From: Undaria pinnatifida
Lineage: Eukaryota; Sar; Phaeophyceae; Laminariales; Alariaceae
Assembly: GCA_012845835.1 (NCBI GenBank)
Contig: JABAKD010000027.1
Span: forward strand, 8,972,634 to 9,036,633
Direction: 5' to 3'
Length of the DNA stretch: 64,000 nucleotides
Below are positions 25,201-33,334 of the stretch, one piece after another (position 1 is the first letter of the stretch; every line of letters starts with the position of its first letter). A model generated the notes under the pieces. That model saw only the letters and a list, made by a program, of their open reading frames with translations, did no database searches and had not been told where the DNA came from. The translations under genes and the position numbers were made by a program.

Positions 25201-26585
25201 TATCACTACGCATACGCACGACAGACGCAAGTCAATTGGAAAAAAGGAACTAAGAAAAGAAAAGAAGCTAAAGGAAAGGACAGGAAAGACAAGAAATCGA
25301 AAAACCGAAAAAGGAAAGGAAACAAATGAAAAGACAAGAAAAACAAGAAAGACAAGACGAGAAGAGGAAGGAAGCAAAAAAAAGAGAAAAAAAATGTCAT
25401 ACTAGCAGACCCTAGGACTTGACTAAAGACGGCATTGGGCTCATAGAGGGTATCAAGTTCATCATCAATGGCACTGGGGAGAGAACGCAACATGGCGAAG
25501 AAGTCAGGGCGGTCTTACGCTATCTTGTGACGGCCACTGAAAGGCCCACAAATTACAAGACGATGATGGCGAGACCCAGACTTTAGTCTCTTGGGCAGGA
25601 CGCCCCCACTCCCCCCCCCCCCCCCTCCCCTCTTCCCCCCTCCCCCCCGCCCCCCCTTTCCCCCCTCCCCGCCGCGTGCTACGTCCCGGCATAGTAGGGA
25701 TGCCAGGATTTACTGTCATACGACTACGACCATGCACGAACAGAGTACACTCCATCCCCCGCTCCCTCACCCTTCCCGCCACCCCACCCCGCCCCACCCC
25801 GCCCCACCCCGCCCCACCCCGCCCCAACCCACCCCAACCCACCCCACCCCATCCTACCCGACCCCACCCCACCCCACCCCACCCCACCCCCCCATCCCAC
25901 CCCACCCCACCCCACCCCACCCCACCCCACCCCACCCCACCCCACCCCACCCCACCCCACCCAACCCCATCCTACGCCACCCCACCTCACCCTCACCCCC
26001 ATCCACTTCCACCTCCGCCCCCCCCCTACCCCCACCCCTTTCCCACCTCCACTCCCCCTGTGATTCTCTGTCGTGTTCTGTTAATTTTCGTCGCATTAAA
26101 AAAAGGTTGACCCCTGCTGAGCGCGAGGTTGTCGATGGCGCGTGTGGAGACGCCCTGGCTCGTGTGATGTCGGTGCTAAAGCCCTCTGTCATAATCGGAG
26201 TCGGAAATTTCGCTGGGGCAAAATGCCTCGAGGTGACGGGGATATAGACTTGAAGCCGACAGTTTCAACTGTAGTAGTAGCAGCAGTAATAGTAATAGTA
26301 GTAGTAGCAGTAGTAGTAGCAGTAGTAGTAGCAGTAGTAGTAGCAGTAGTATTAGCAGTAGTAGTAGCAGTAGTAGTAGCAGTAGTAGTACTACTAGTAA
26401 TATTACTATTAGTAATAGTACTAGTCGTAGTCGTAGTAGTAGTATTGGTCGCAGTAGTAGTAGTAGTCGTAGTAGTAGTCGTAGTAGTAGTGGTCGTAGT
26501 CGTAGTAGTAGTAGTCGTAGTAGTAGTAGTCGTAGTAGTAGTAGTCGTAGTCGTAGTAGTCGTAGTAGTAGTAGTAGTAGTAGTA

Positions 26586-26654
<69 letters not shown>

Positions 26655-27844
26655 CTGTAGACTAGTGTGCCAGAGGCATGCCAAGGTTCGACCGAAAAAA
26701 TGTGGATGTGGTCGACTTTTTCAAGTTGTAAAACCTTTTTGGCTAAGGCTATGGCACTACGAAGTTTTCTTCCCGTCATTTTTAGGGCCTCTTATTACTG
26801 GAGCGGTTCAGTTGCCTCTCGCGCGAGTACCCCCCCGCCCTTTTGATTGTAAGTCGTGCAAAAAAAAAGCTTCTTTCTTTTTCTTTTTCGTACGTAACAT
26901 GTACCGCTATTGAGTTTTTTTTTTATATAATTTGCTATAACCACGTCAGCTGTGAATTCGACAAATTTAGGGTCGATACTCAGCTCACCTTTACAAGCCG
27001 CGTACGTAATACACAGGTCGCCCGTTTTGAGTAAGCTTCCATGAGTCAAAACCTAATTCAAGATTGTAGTAATGGACGTTAACCCCTTTACAACTGGAAA
27101 CCCGTTTTTGGGGACAAAATTACTTGAATTTAGTATAGGGAGGGGTTCGGGGGCTCTAAAGGGGTTAACTGTTCCGTTCGCGTTAGTGGCCTATGCTCTC
27201 TCGTGAAAATGAGGATATAATACAATGCAACAACACAGTAATATGCGCGATCGGAGTATCACACGCAGCTTGCAAAGATGAGTTTCGACAAAATCTTCGA
27301 TCTCACAGCTGGAGTGCATTCTTTTATTGTTGTAATGAAAAAAAAAAATAACAAAACATCCCTGTTGTAGTCTTGTTTTTTTTGTTTTTTTTTCAGGTAG
27401 TATTTTAGTGGAAGTCATTGTTGATGGAACCCTTGGTTGTATTGTACAACAATCAATCGTAAAACAAGGCATATCTGTAATGCAGCGCCCCATCGATATG
27501 CATGGTGGGGCTGTTCCTGCAATGCTACTGCTGCTGCTATCACTGCTGCTGCTGCCGCTGTCCCTGCTGCTGCCGCTGTTGAAACGGCCGTCTCCTGTGC
27601 GCTCCCCCTCTCGTTGCTTTATTTTGCATCGCGGCGTTAATACGCCAATTCTGCTACTGCCGTGCAGGCGGTGAAAGCCTCGGGGTTGGGGGCTGGAGAG
27701 GGGGAGAATCCGGTAGATGTTGTCGTCGTCAACCACCCGAGCCCCGCGAGTCCCTCAGGGATCAAATGGCAGAGAGCAACTTCACTGGACGAGCTTGTGC
27801 TCAAGAGCAGCGCCAAGACAGAAATTGACCGATTCCTCGTGTAA
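16216..27844 (+). CDS. SMUG1: Single-strand-selective uracil-DNA glycosylase SMUG1, seven exons
   Basis: SMUG1 removes uracil and oxidised pyrimidines such as 5-hydroxymethyluracil from DNA, starting base-excision repair in the nucleus. Exons: 16216-16440, 19790-19945, 22196-22327, 22997-23060, 23681-23753, 26106-26232, 27668-27844; 954 nt, 317 residues. Phases match throughout. The first intron can also be read as 16438/19785, adding one Gln. Motifs in order: YNVLEYAFEP, the water-positioning motif GMNPGPWGM (Asn about 121), QTGVPFGE, VRDWLGV, EHPKRPVQGF, LWGFF, the CPLTFM...GGNITP segment, VIIGVGNFA, and the second active-site motif NHPSPASP (His about 282). These follow the animal enzyme closely, except that the usual Arg-Asn after HPSP is Ala-Ser. 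The first 60 residues are basic and Ser-rich (MKRSRSS), nuclear-signal-like. The frame is also open upstream to an ATG at 16069, which would add a hydrophobic leader. Divergent from the gene at 10286-15462. Confidence 0.9.
16950..17035 (-). repeat. Degenerate copy of AAC-tailed SINE-like family
   Basis: GTTGTTGTTGTT, then CTCACAT, then a diverged AGTCCGTGGTCAC...GCTGGAGCC segment, in the first SMUG1 intron. The same order of motifs occurs in the fuller copies at 24868-25125 and 31118-31350; another tailless piece lies at 14639-14700. Confidence 0.5.
18040..18200 (+). repeat. Dispersed repeat (GATCGGAGTATCACAC family)
   Basis: Contains CCTGGTACAAGCTACAC, TATATCCTT-ATGAGGAC, GATCGGAGTACCACACAC, GCTTGCAAATATGAGTTT and AAATCTTCGATCTCACA. 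Other copies lie at 27234-27329, 40320-40478 and 40955-41045, all on this strand. The shared order of blocks over about 150 bp marks a real family. I see no terminal inverted repeats or coding capacity. Confidence 0.65.
18880..19460 (+). repeat. Diverged tandem repeats, about 240-bp and 55-bp units
   Basis: A block with GGCTGTG-CCGTGGCAGT, ...TATTTTCTGAAAATGGCGGGG, CTCCTTAACCC and GGGCCTTGGG recurs about every 240 bp. A shorter unit (GCTGTAGTATTTTGAGAAAAT, GACGGGGCTCCTCAACCCC, TCGAGAG) is duplicated in tandem at about 19170-19265. A diverged relative lies at 1165-1260. It sits in the first SMUG1 intron. Confidence 0.55.
20170..20280. repeat. Dispersed repeat, inverted copy at 28660-28750
   Basis: AGCGTCTACGAGTAGCGTG, AGCGCGCAGCAG and CATGCTGCGCTGCGCC occur here; the reverse complement, slightly diverged, lies at about 28660-28750 beyond the 3' end of SMUG1. 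The two copies flank exons 3-7 of the gene. Confidence 0.55.
21433..22150. repeat. GTT/GGT triplet array followed by CCGTTA hexamer array
   Basis: 21433-21690 is a G/T-only array (TTGTTGTGG, GGTGCTGGTGTTGG); 21715-22150 is a hexamer array of CCGTTA, CCGCTA and CCATTA units, including a duplicated module with CTCGCCCCCGTTATGACGACC. Both lie in the second SMUG1 intron, the array ending just before the acceptor at 22194. Confidence 0.85.
22332..22612. repeat. GATGG pentamer array
   Basis: Tandem GATGG/GATGT/GGTGG pentamers filling much of the 669-bp third SMUG1 intron. The coding strand is strongly G-rich, with runs of GGGATGG that could support G-quadruplex structure in DNA or pre-mRNA. Confidence 0.85.
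23060..23265. repeat. GGTGGGT array in SMUG1 intron
   Basis: G-rich array starting immediately at the donor after exon 22997-23060 and culminating in pure GTGG repeats at about 23158-23205. A 35-bp unit (TTCGTGGGTGGATTGGTTGG, CGGGGCAAAGC) is duplicated in tandem at about 23240-23310. Confidence 0.8.
23455..23640 (+). repeat. Tandem duplication, about 105-bp unit
   Basis: GCCG-ATGTCGCTTTCCTGCCG, ...CTATCCC-CGCCTCGTGCCC, TTGTACGTAACGCTTT occurs twice in succession just upstream of the acceptor at 23680, within the fourth SMUG1 intron. Confidence 0.65.
24868..25125 (-). mobile_element. SINE-like element with (AAC)n tail
   Basis: On the minus strand the element opens AGTGAGACGTATGCACCAG, contains CGATTTCACTTTTATATG, TGGAGGCATGAATTGCGTC and GACCACGGACTTGATTATG, and ends TGTGAGAACAACAAC with an AAC repeat tail. 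The copy at 31118-31350 has the same ends. There is no coding capacity beyond a 70-codon frame seen in both copies, which may simply reflect shared ancestry. Clear boundaries plus a simple-repeat tail suggest a SINE. I find no convincing A or B box. It lies in the fifth SMUG1 intron. Confidence 0.6.
25605..26000. repeat. C-rich tracts and CCCCA pentamer array
   Basis: C-only runs at about 25605-25670, then a pentamer array of CCCCA/CCCCG units at about 25785-25975, just before SMUG1 exon 26106-26232. Here the coding strand is C-rich, the opposite polarity to the arrays in introns 3 and 4. Confidence 0.85.
26267..26655. repeat. GTA trinucleotide array
   Basis: Almost continuous AGT/GTA triplets with GCA and CGT interruptions over about 390 bp in the sixth SMUG1 intron. 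A similar array lies at 46345-46645. The poly-Val, poly-Thr and poly-Tyr frames across both are artefacts. Confidence 0.9.
27079..27168. mobile_element. piggyBac-type MITE with TTAA target duplications
   Basis: An 82-bp insert (27083-27164) is bounded by inverted CCCCTTTA and TAAAGGGG and flanked on both sides by TTAA. TTAA target duplication with C-run termini is the signature of piggyBac-family transposons. There is no coding capacity. Diverged relatives lie at about 20395-20475 (right end well kept) and 24093-24160 (left end well kept). All three sit in SMUG1 introns. Confidence 0.7.
27234..27329 (+). repeat. Dispersed repeat (GATCGGAGTATCACAC family)
   Basis: GCGCGATCGGAGTATCACAC, GCTTGCAAAGATGAGTTTCG and AAATCTTCGATCTCACAGC, as in the copies at 18040-18200, 40320-40478 and 40955-41045. 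Confidence 0.65.
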
Positions 27845-29210
27845 TAATTACGTAACTGCCTCACCGGTATATTTAAGTGCCCGGTGTGTACTTGAGGTGG
27901 TGTTTTTTCAACAAGGAGGTCGACCGATATATCATGTAAAATAGTTACGTTAATAAGGCCTCTTATTTACGGACAGCAGTGTTTTTAGGTGTTCAATACG
28001 ACGAAAAGAAACAATTGGCGTGTAGAGATGGTATATAGCCGTCGCTGGAAATTCGCGCAGCAGGATATTTTGTATTTCGAGTGGGCACGTTTTGCCTTTT
28101 ACGGAACAGTAAGCAGTAGGTAGTTGTCCCTGTACAGTAGAAGAGCCGTCTGCAGCCTGACCGCGGTGTAGTGCTGTTTTCTTGACGCATTGGAAGAAAA
28201 AATGTCAGAAGACGGTCAGTCAAGGGAAAACGTCTAGCGGTCAAGGGTGTCAAAGCGTCGTTCCACGCTAAAACCTAGTAATTTGGCGTCAGTCAAGGCA
28301 AATATGTCAGGAGACGGTCAGTACAGGGAAAGCGTCTAGCGGTCAAGGGTGTCAAACCGATCGTTACACACTAAAACCTGGTAGTTTGGCGTCAGGAAGG
28401 CGAATCATTGGAAGATTGCCGTCCGTCAAGGGGATGGAAGTGCCGTCTCCTCACGTCTTTGATAGGAAGTGTCGGGTATTGATAGTGTAGTCTACGTAGC
28501 TTTATGTTACTATAGATCTCTTTGGAGCTAGAGAGGAAAAAAATAGACGATTTTGGCGTCGACCACTGCTGGTTGGCGATGATCAAGTTGGTGTCCGAAC
28601 GTCAACAACAACAACAACAACAACAACCAACTACAACCATCAACAATGCAAAGACTCGTACAGGACGGAGGCGCAGCGTAGCATGATCCTGCTGGTACTG
28701 CTGCGCGCGCTCACGCTACTCGTAGACGCTTCCAAACATAGCAAGAGCGTCGTTTTTTTTTTGTTGTACTTTTTTTTTCAAGTCCCAGAGGGTTAGTAGC
28801 GCATTGTGCTGGCGTAAGTTATCTGGTACTGGTATTACATGTTCTTGACACCTATTGTGTTGGTTAGCGTAGTTATACACGCACCTGGTCGTCAGTAAGT
28901 ATTACTGGCGGTGCATATTTTTCGGTTGGTGTTTTGGTTTGATGCTTTATCGTTGCGTAAAACGAAAAATGCATACCTGGTAACATCATCAGCCGTATTA
29001 TGGTGCTGGTTAGCACGGCGGTGTAGCAATGGTATATTATTGGTCCACGTGTGTCTGGTAGCGTTGCAACGACGGGCCGGATTTCAGGGAAATGTTAACC
29101 TAATGTGGGAGCATCATCTTCAGTGGTATGCTGTTGGCGCATGACGCTGGCTGATGATGTCCCTCGGCGATACAGCCATCATACAAAAGGTGCTGGTTGT
29201 TGGTCATTAG
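27845..29210. other. Region downstream of SMUG1; tandem duplication, no gene
   Basis: No supported exon. A unit of about 90 bp (ATGTCAG-AGACGGTCAGT, GCGTCTAGCGGTCAAGGGTG, TTTGGCGTCAG) occurs twice, at 28203-28291 and 28304-28396. A CAA triplet run lies at 28602-28625, followed by the inverted copy (28660-28750) of the repeat at 20170-20280. The stretch from 28750 to 29210 is unremarkable. Confidence 0.5.
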
Positions 29211-29216
29211 ACTATG

Positions 29217-29712
29217 GCACTACCCACTGGCCTACACAGTCACGTGACGACGTGGGCCAGTGGGTAGTGCTATATAACCAACAAAAGATGTGTTTGCGAG
29301 TCCGTCAATTGACTCTCACCGACTCCGTAACAGGGATCTCCGGGGCTATCCCCTCGCCACGCACTTATATCGAACTACCCACTGGCCCACGCAGTCACGT
29401 AACTACGTGGGCCAGTGGGTAGTGCTATATAACCAACACTGGTTGGCCGTAGGGGGGAGGCTGTTGCCGGCACACGTGACTGCGTGGGCCAGTGGGTAGT
29501 TCTATATAACCAACACTGGTTGGCCGTAGGGGGGGAGGCTGTTGCCGGCAGCCCCCCACTAGTTGTGATACCTCTGCCCGTATACGCTTTCCCAGCCGCA
29601 GTCCGAGCTCCTGAATTTGGAATTGAATTGGCGTTGTTGTTACTGTTTCTTTCCCGGCCGCAGTCCGAGCTCCTGAATCTGGAATTGGCGTTGTTGTTAC
29701 TGTTTTTATCAG
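29217..29712. repeat. Palindromic repeats and a tandem duplication
   Basis: Two imperfect repeats of a palindrome: arms 29217-29232/29255-29270 (16 bp) and 29374-29391/29406-29423 (18 bp), based on CACTACCCACTGGCC; a third half-copy lies at about 29480-29500. Each is followed by CTATATAACCAACA. The sequence GGTTGGCCGTAGGGGG then GAGGCTGTTGCCGGCA occurs twice. At 29594-29712 a unit with CGCAGTCCGAGCTCCTGAAT and TTGGCGTTGTTGTTACTG is duplicated in tandem. Confidence 0.7.
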
Positions 29713-30463
29713 GTGTCTTGGTTATCGTGTCACTAAATCGTACTGTTCAGTACTCTACAGCAGTTTTTCTCTTTTCCTGCTTGTAGCTACGACGACCATT
29801 GATACATACGGAGCTCAGAAACTTCCTCACTGCACCCCCATACCGGCGCCTTGGGATGACTCTTTGATGGAAAAGTGAAAGCTCAACCTGTAACGAGCAA
29901 CCGATTTCGTGCGTGAGGCACGTAACGAAACATGCCGCAAAGCTTTAATAATATACTATAGTACTCCAACCATACTTCGTTATCCAGTAGTTCCTCGCTT
30001 TTTCCTCGGTTGAGCTGCCCCGTCGCCAAAAGCAGAAATGGTTTGGGCACGCAGCAATGCTACCTGTTCGGACACAAAGTTAATACTGCTGTAGTATTCT
30101 TCTGCGGCTTCACCGAATCATTCAAAGTGAGTATTGGATTAGATGAGGCCTCCGGCCCCAGCCGGTGGGCCTACCCATACGACTTCCGTTGTTTCTCATA
30201 CTCTGCATCGGCTACCGCACTGGGGTCGTCGTCTCACCCAAACTCTTTTCAATTTTTTACCATGCAGTGGCGTGCACGAGTTAATACCAGTTAGCCCTGC
30301 AGCATAGCTCGTGCCCGTGCATCGAATAAACGCCCATGCGCGCTCCCAACACAACAACAAGCAAGCAGGCACACGCAGATGTTGCAATCCGGCTACGGAC
30401 GGGGACTACAGCCATGCGCTTCGACGTATATACAATATGCATGTGTGCATGTATGTATCTATG
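29713..30463. other. Gene-free stretch
   Basis: No supported exon. A short plus-strand frame at about 30010-30130 ends at a consensus GTGAGT donor (after ACCGAATCATTCAAA), which could mark an isolated exon, but no partner exon of matching phase was found. Confidence 0.35.
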
Positions 30464-30810
30464 TGTTATAAGGCTTAGTTTGGGCAAGCTATTGGTTAAC
30501 CTTTTGCAAGTGGTCAAACGGACTAAAATACCCCACTAATAATACCTCAACAAATGGCGTCGTCGGCAGGACCATGTTTTTTTCTTCAATCGTGGGTTCG
30601 AGTCCCACATCCACCATAATAAACTTTTTCAGACTTCCCCATGTCGAACTTGAAAAATGCTCTCCCTGGTATCCCCATGAAGTGAAACGGCTTGGATATT
30701 GACAGGTCCGCCCGTATATCCGGCCGACCAGCTATCCCGTCGTTTCAGGGGGGGAGAGTGTTAAAAGGCTTAGTTTGGGTAAGCTATTGGTTAACCTTTT
30801 GCAAGTGGTC
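30464..30810 (+). mobile_element. TRIM-type mini LTR retroelement, 3' LTR truncated
   Basis: 5' LTR 30464-30552 (89 bp, TGTT...AACA), then, two bases later, a primer-binding site 30555-30572 (TGGCGTCGTCGGCAGGAC). A polypurine tract at 30747-30758 directly precedes a 3' LTR at 30759 that breaks off after about 52 bp. The interior (about 190 bp) is non-coding and carries GTGGGTTCGAGTCCCAC, a T-arm-like or B-box-like stem. Order and spacing are those of terminal-repeat retrotransposons in miniature, which depend on another element's reverse transcriptase. The full copy is at 37020-37434. Confidence 0.8.
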
Positions 30811-30899
30811 ATGTTTTTGCTGTTTGGTGGGCATGATGAGCAGGTGCCTGTGAGGTACTATTAAGATTGCGTCTACAGCTTCGTTCGAAGAGCATAGTT

Positions 30900-31970
30900 G
30901 CGCGAGCTCCCCCCCCCCCTACCTCTCTCACATGAAATGCTGCTTTACAGGAATTGCAACATTTTAATATATGCGCAGGATTTCAACAGAGTATTTGCCT
31001 GCAGGCAATTTTTTCGTGGGCGGGGGCTCCTCCCCCGGTCCCACGTAAGAAGTTTTCACAGGAAACCCAATATTTTCGTGGGTTGCACCCCCCTCCCCCC
31101 CGTTCTCATGTAGCAGAAGTGAGACGTATGCACCGGCCTGGACCTGGCACATCGTAGACTGACTCCCGATTTCACTTTTATATGTTTCTGGTGGAGGCAT
31201 GAATTGCGTCAGCTGTGATACATGCCTGTACCACCTTGGGTTGTGTGTGTGTTTTTCCTGGGGTATTCCTCATCTCCAGAGTGACTGGAGCCTGTCCTGT
31301 GACCACGGACTTGATTATGCGAGTTAATGTGAGAACGACAACAACAACAAGCAACACATCACGGGAGTTCCAACATTTCAGTGCGCGGTACCTCCCCCCT
31401 CCCACGAAAACAATATTTCACAGGAAGCGCCAATTTTTCCGTAGGCAGGACCCCCCCCTCCTCCCATCTAGCAATATGTCGCAGGGAGTTCCGTTGCTTT
31501 TGCATGGGCGGGATCACCGCCCCTCCGATGAAACAGTATATATTTACAGGATTTACAATATTTCGTGGGCGACCCCCCCCAATATTTTACAGGAGTTACA
31601 CAACAATTTTCATGGGTGTCACCCCCCCTCTTCCCCGCATGCAGCATTATTTCACGGGGATTTCCAATATTTTTGTGCGTGGGACCCTCCCATGTCATAA
31701 CATTTCACAGGAGATCCAATGTTTTTTTTATAGCCTGACCCCTCCCCCACCCCCCCCGTTCCGCATGTGATGACAGATCACAGGGGGAGCTCCAGTATTT
31801 TCGTGGATGCCCCTACCCCTCCCCCTCCGATGTGAACATATTTCTCTGGGAAAAAATATTTTCGTAGGCGCCACCTCCCACCTTCCCACGTGGTGCCATA
31901 TTGCACAAGAGTTCCAGGACATTCGAGGGCGGGACCCCTCCCCCCCCCGCGCTCCGATGTAAAAATATTG
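30900..31970 (+). repeat. Diverged minisatellite, about 60-65 bp unit, split by an insertion
   Basis: Imperfect units follow the pattern TTTCACAGGAGTTCCAATATT then TTCGTGGGCGGGACCCCTCC and a CATGTAGC-like spacer. They run from about 30926 to 31117 and again from about 31365 to 31965. The SINE-like element at 31118-31350 interrupts the array, so the array is older than that insertion. Confidence 0.65.
31118..31350 (+). mobile_element. SINE-like element with (AAC)n tail, inserted in minisatellite
   Basis: Second good copy of the family at 24868-25125, here on the plus strand: starts AGTGAGACGTATGCACCGG, contains GTGACTGGAGCCTGTCCTG and GACCACGGACTTGATTATG, ends TGTGAGAACGACAACAACAA. Array sequence on both sides fixes its boundaries to within a few bases. 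Confidence 0.68.
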
Positions 31971-32866
31971 CGCTCTGATCTCAAATGTGTGTGTGTGGGA
32001 CAGCGTTGCTGGTGTAGCACCGCTTGCGGACCAGCCACCCTCACAAACCACATGATGAATAGCATGAGCAGCAGTAGTATTGGCGTATAGATGTGTCAAT
32101 ATGTCCGCGGGGTAGGTGTGATCGTGGGTGGGTTTCTAGAACCGACGGAAATCGGTCGGCGAGTTTCGGCAAAAAAGCGTCGAAAGACCCCTCTCCTCAG
32201 TCACATGCAATAGCTGAGTTTATATCAGCAGCTGATGGTATGCTTCATGAGCTGACTGTACGAACAAGACGTAAACAATACAAAATACAAAACAACCTCC
32301 CCTCCTCTCCCCTCCCCTCCCCTCCCCTCCCGTCCGCTCAAAGGGTTGCTTGAATGTCGCGACGTAGGCTGTGTCTGCACGAGCTACTGTGTATCCCAAC
32401 GAAGGGCAAATTATGATGATAGGGGTACTCGTAGCGCGTTCGGGTGCAACGTTTCTGAATGGCTCGCAGGCTCTTCAAATACACCAATTACATCACTTAC
32501 ACTAACGCGTCATCCCACACGGTATTGGGGCATATTGCCTTTGTGGGACCAAACGTTTCTGGTCGGTTGCGCTCCTCAAGACTATACTCGTGTGATGGAA
32601 ACCATCGGGTAGCACGCTAGTCTTACGAATACGTTTGCATTAAGACTAGCGCGCACAGAATCGTTACTCGGGTCTTGCGCCAACGAATGCCCACCTGAAA
32701 GTCATGTTTCGGGGGTGAGATGTTGAGCTCACTCATGTTGAGCTCTCTCAGGCACTTTCTGACCATGCACCCCCATAGCCCGGGATTACTCTAAAAAAAC
32801 TTACCCCCAGTACACCGTTTGACACCATGTTACATCCAGGGTTTTCGTTCTATATCTATAGGCCAT
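31971..32866. other. Gene-free stretch
   Basis: No supported exon. A CCCCT pentamer run lies at about 32297-32332. The segment 32640-32830 is a diverged relative of 205-400 near the left end of the window (shared CTAGCGCGCA, GGGTCTTGCGC and GGGGTGA motifs). Confidence 0.45.
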
Positions 32867-33032
32867 TGTTATAAGGCTTAGTTTGGGTAAGCTATTCGAA
32901 TCCATCGTGATTTCACGCGCAGGTTCAAGTCCTGCCGACGACGCCATTTTTTAAGGCATTAGTGGGGTACTAGTCCGTTTGACCACTTTCAAAAGGTTAA
33001 CCAACAGCTTACCCAAACTAAGCCTTATGACA
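32867..33032. mobile_element. TRIM LTR joined to tRNA-Ser 3' part: captured reverse-transcription product
   Basis: Left end 32867-32896 is the first 30 bp of the TRIM LTR (TGTTATAAGG...). It is joined at 32897 to the 3' part of a class II tRNA ending in CCA at 32946: variable arm CGTG-ATTT-CACG, T stem GCAGG/CCTGC around TTCAAGT, acceptor strand CGACGAC, discriminator G. Then follows, to 33032, a nearly complete LTR in reverse complement. The last 18 nt of the tRNA (32929-32946) are the exact complement of the primer-binding sites of the two TRIM copies. Both outer ends are LTR U3 ends, and CCAT flanks both sides, a possible 4-bp target duplication. Confidence 0.7.
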
Positions 33033-33334
33033 CCATGGAGTTGCATTTCCATGTTTTGTTTGCCAGCACGCTACACGGTGGAGGTGCACCGTTTTTTTGT
33101 TTTTTTTTGCGTGCGGGGCTCTACACCTTCCTGAATCAGACTGAGAAAAGGTGTTTTTCTTTGTTTTTTGTGATAAAGCTCGTCAGGCAAGGAACGCCAG
33201 ATTATTTAAGAAAACTGCTGCAGTCCTACCGTCACGGTAGGAGGGAGGGGGCACCCCCGATTTTCGTGGCCGCGGGTTTGATCACACAGGTGGCCAATAG
33301 GCTACCCAAGAGATACTACCATAAATTCATGGGT
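33033..33334. other. Short gene-free spacer
   Basis: Plain sequence between the TRIM fragment and the large decamer array. A 132-codon frame covers it but runs straight into the array and has no recognisable feature. Confidence 0.4.

Noticed and set aside
26142-26660. Poly-Val/Thr/Tyr ORFs across GTA arrays (also 46216-46782)
   Set aside because: Triplet microsatellites are open in many frames; only the first part overlaps a real SMUG1 exon, which ends at 26232.
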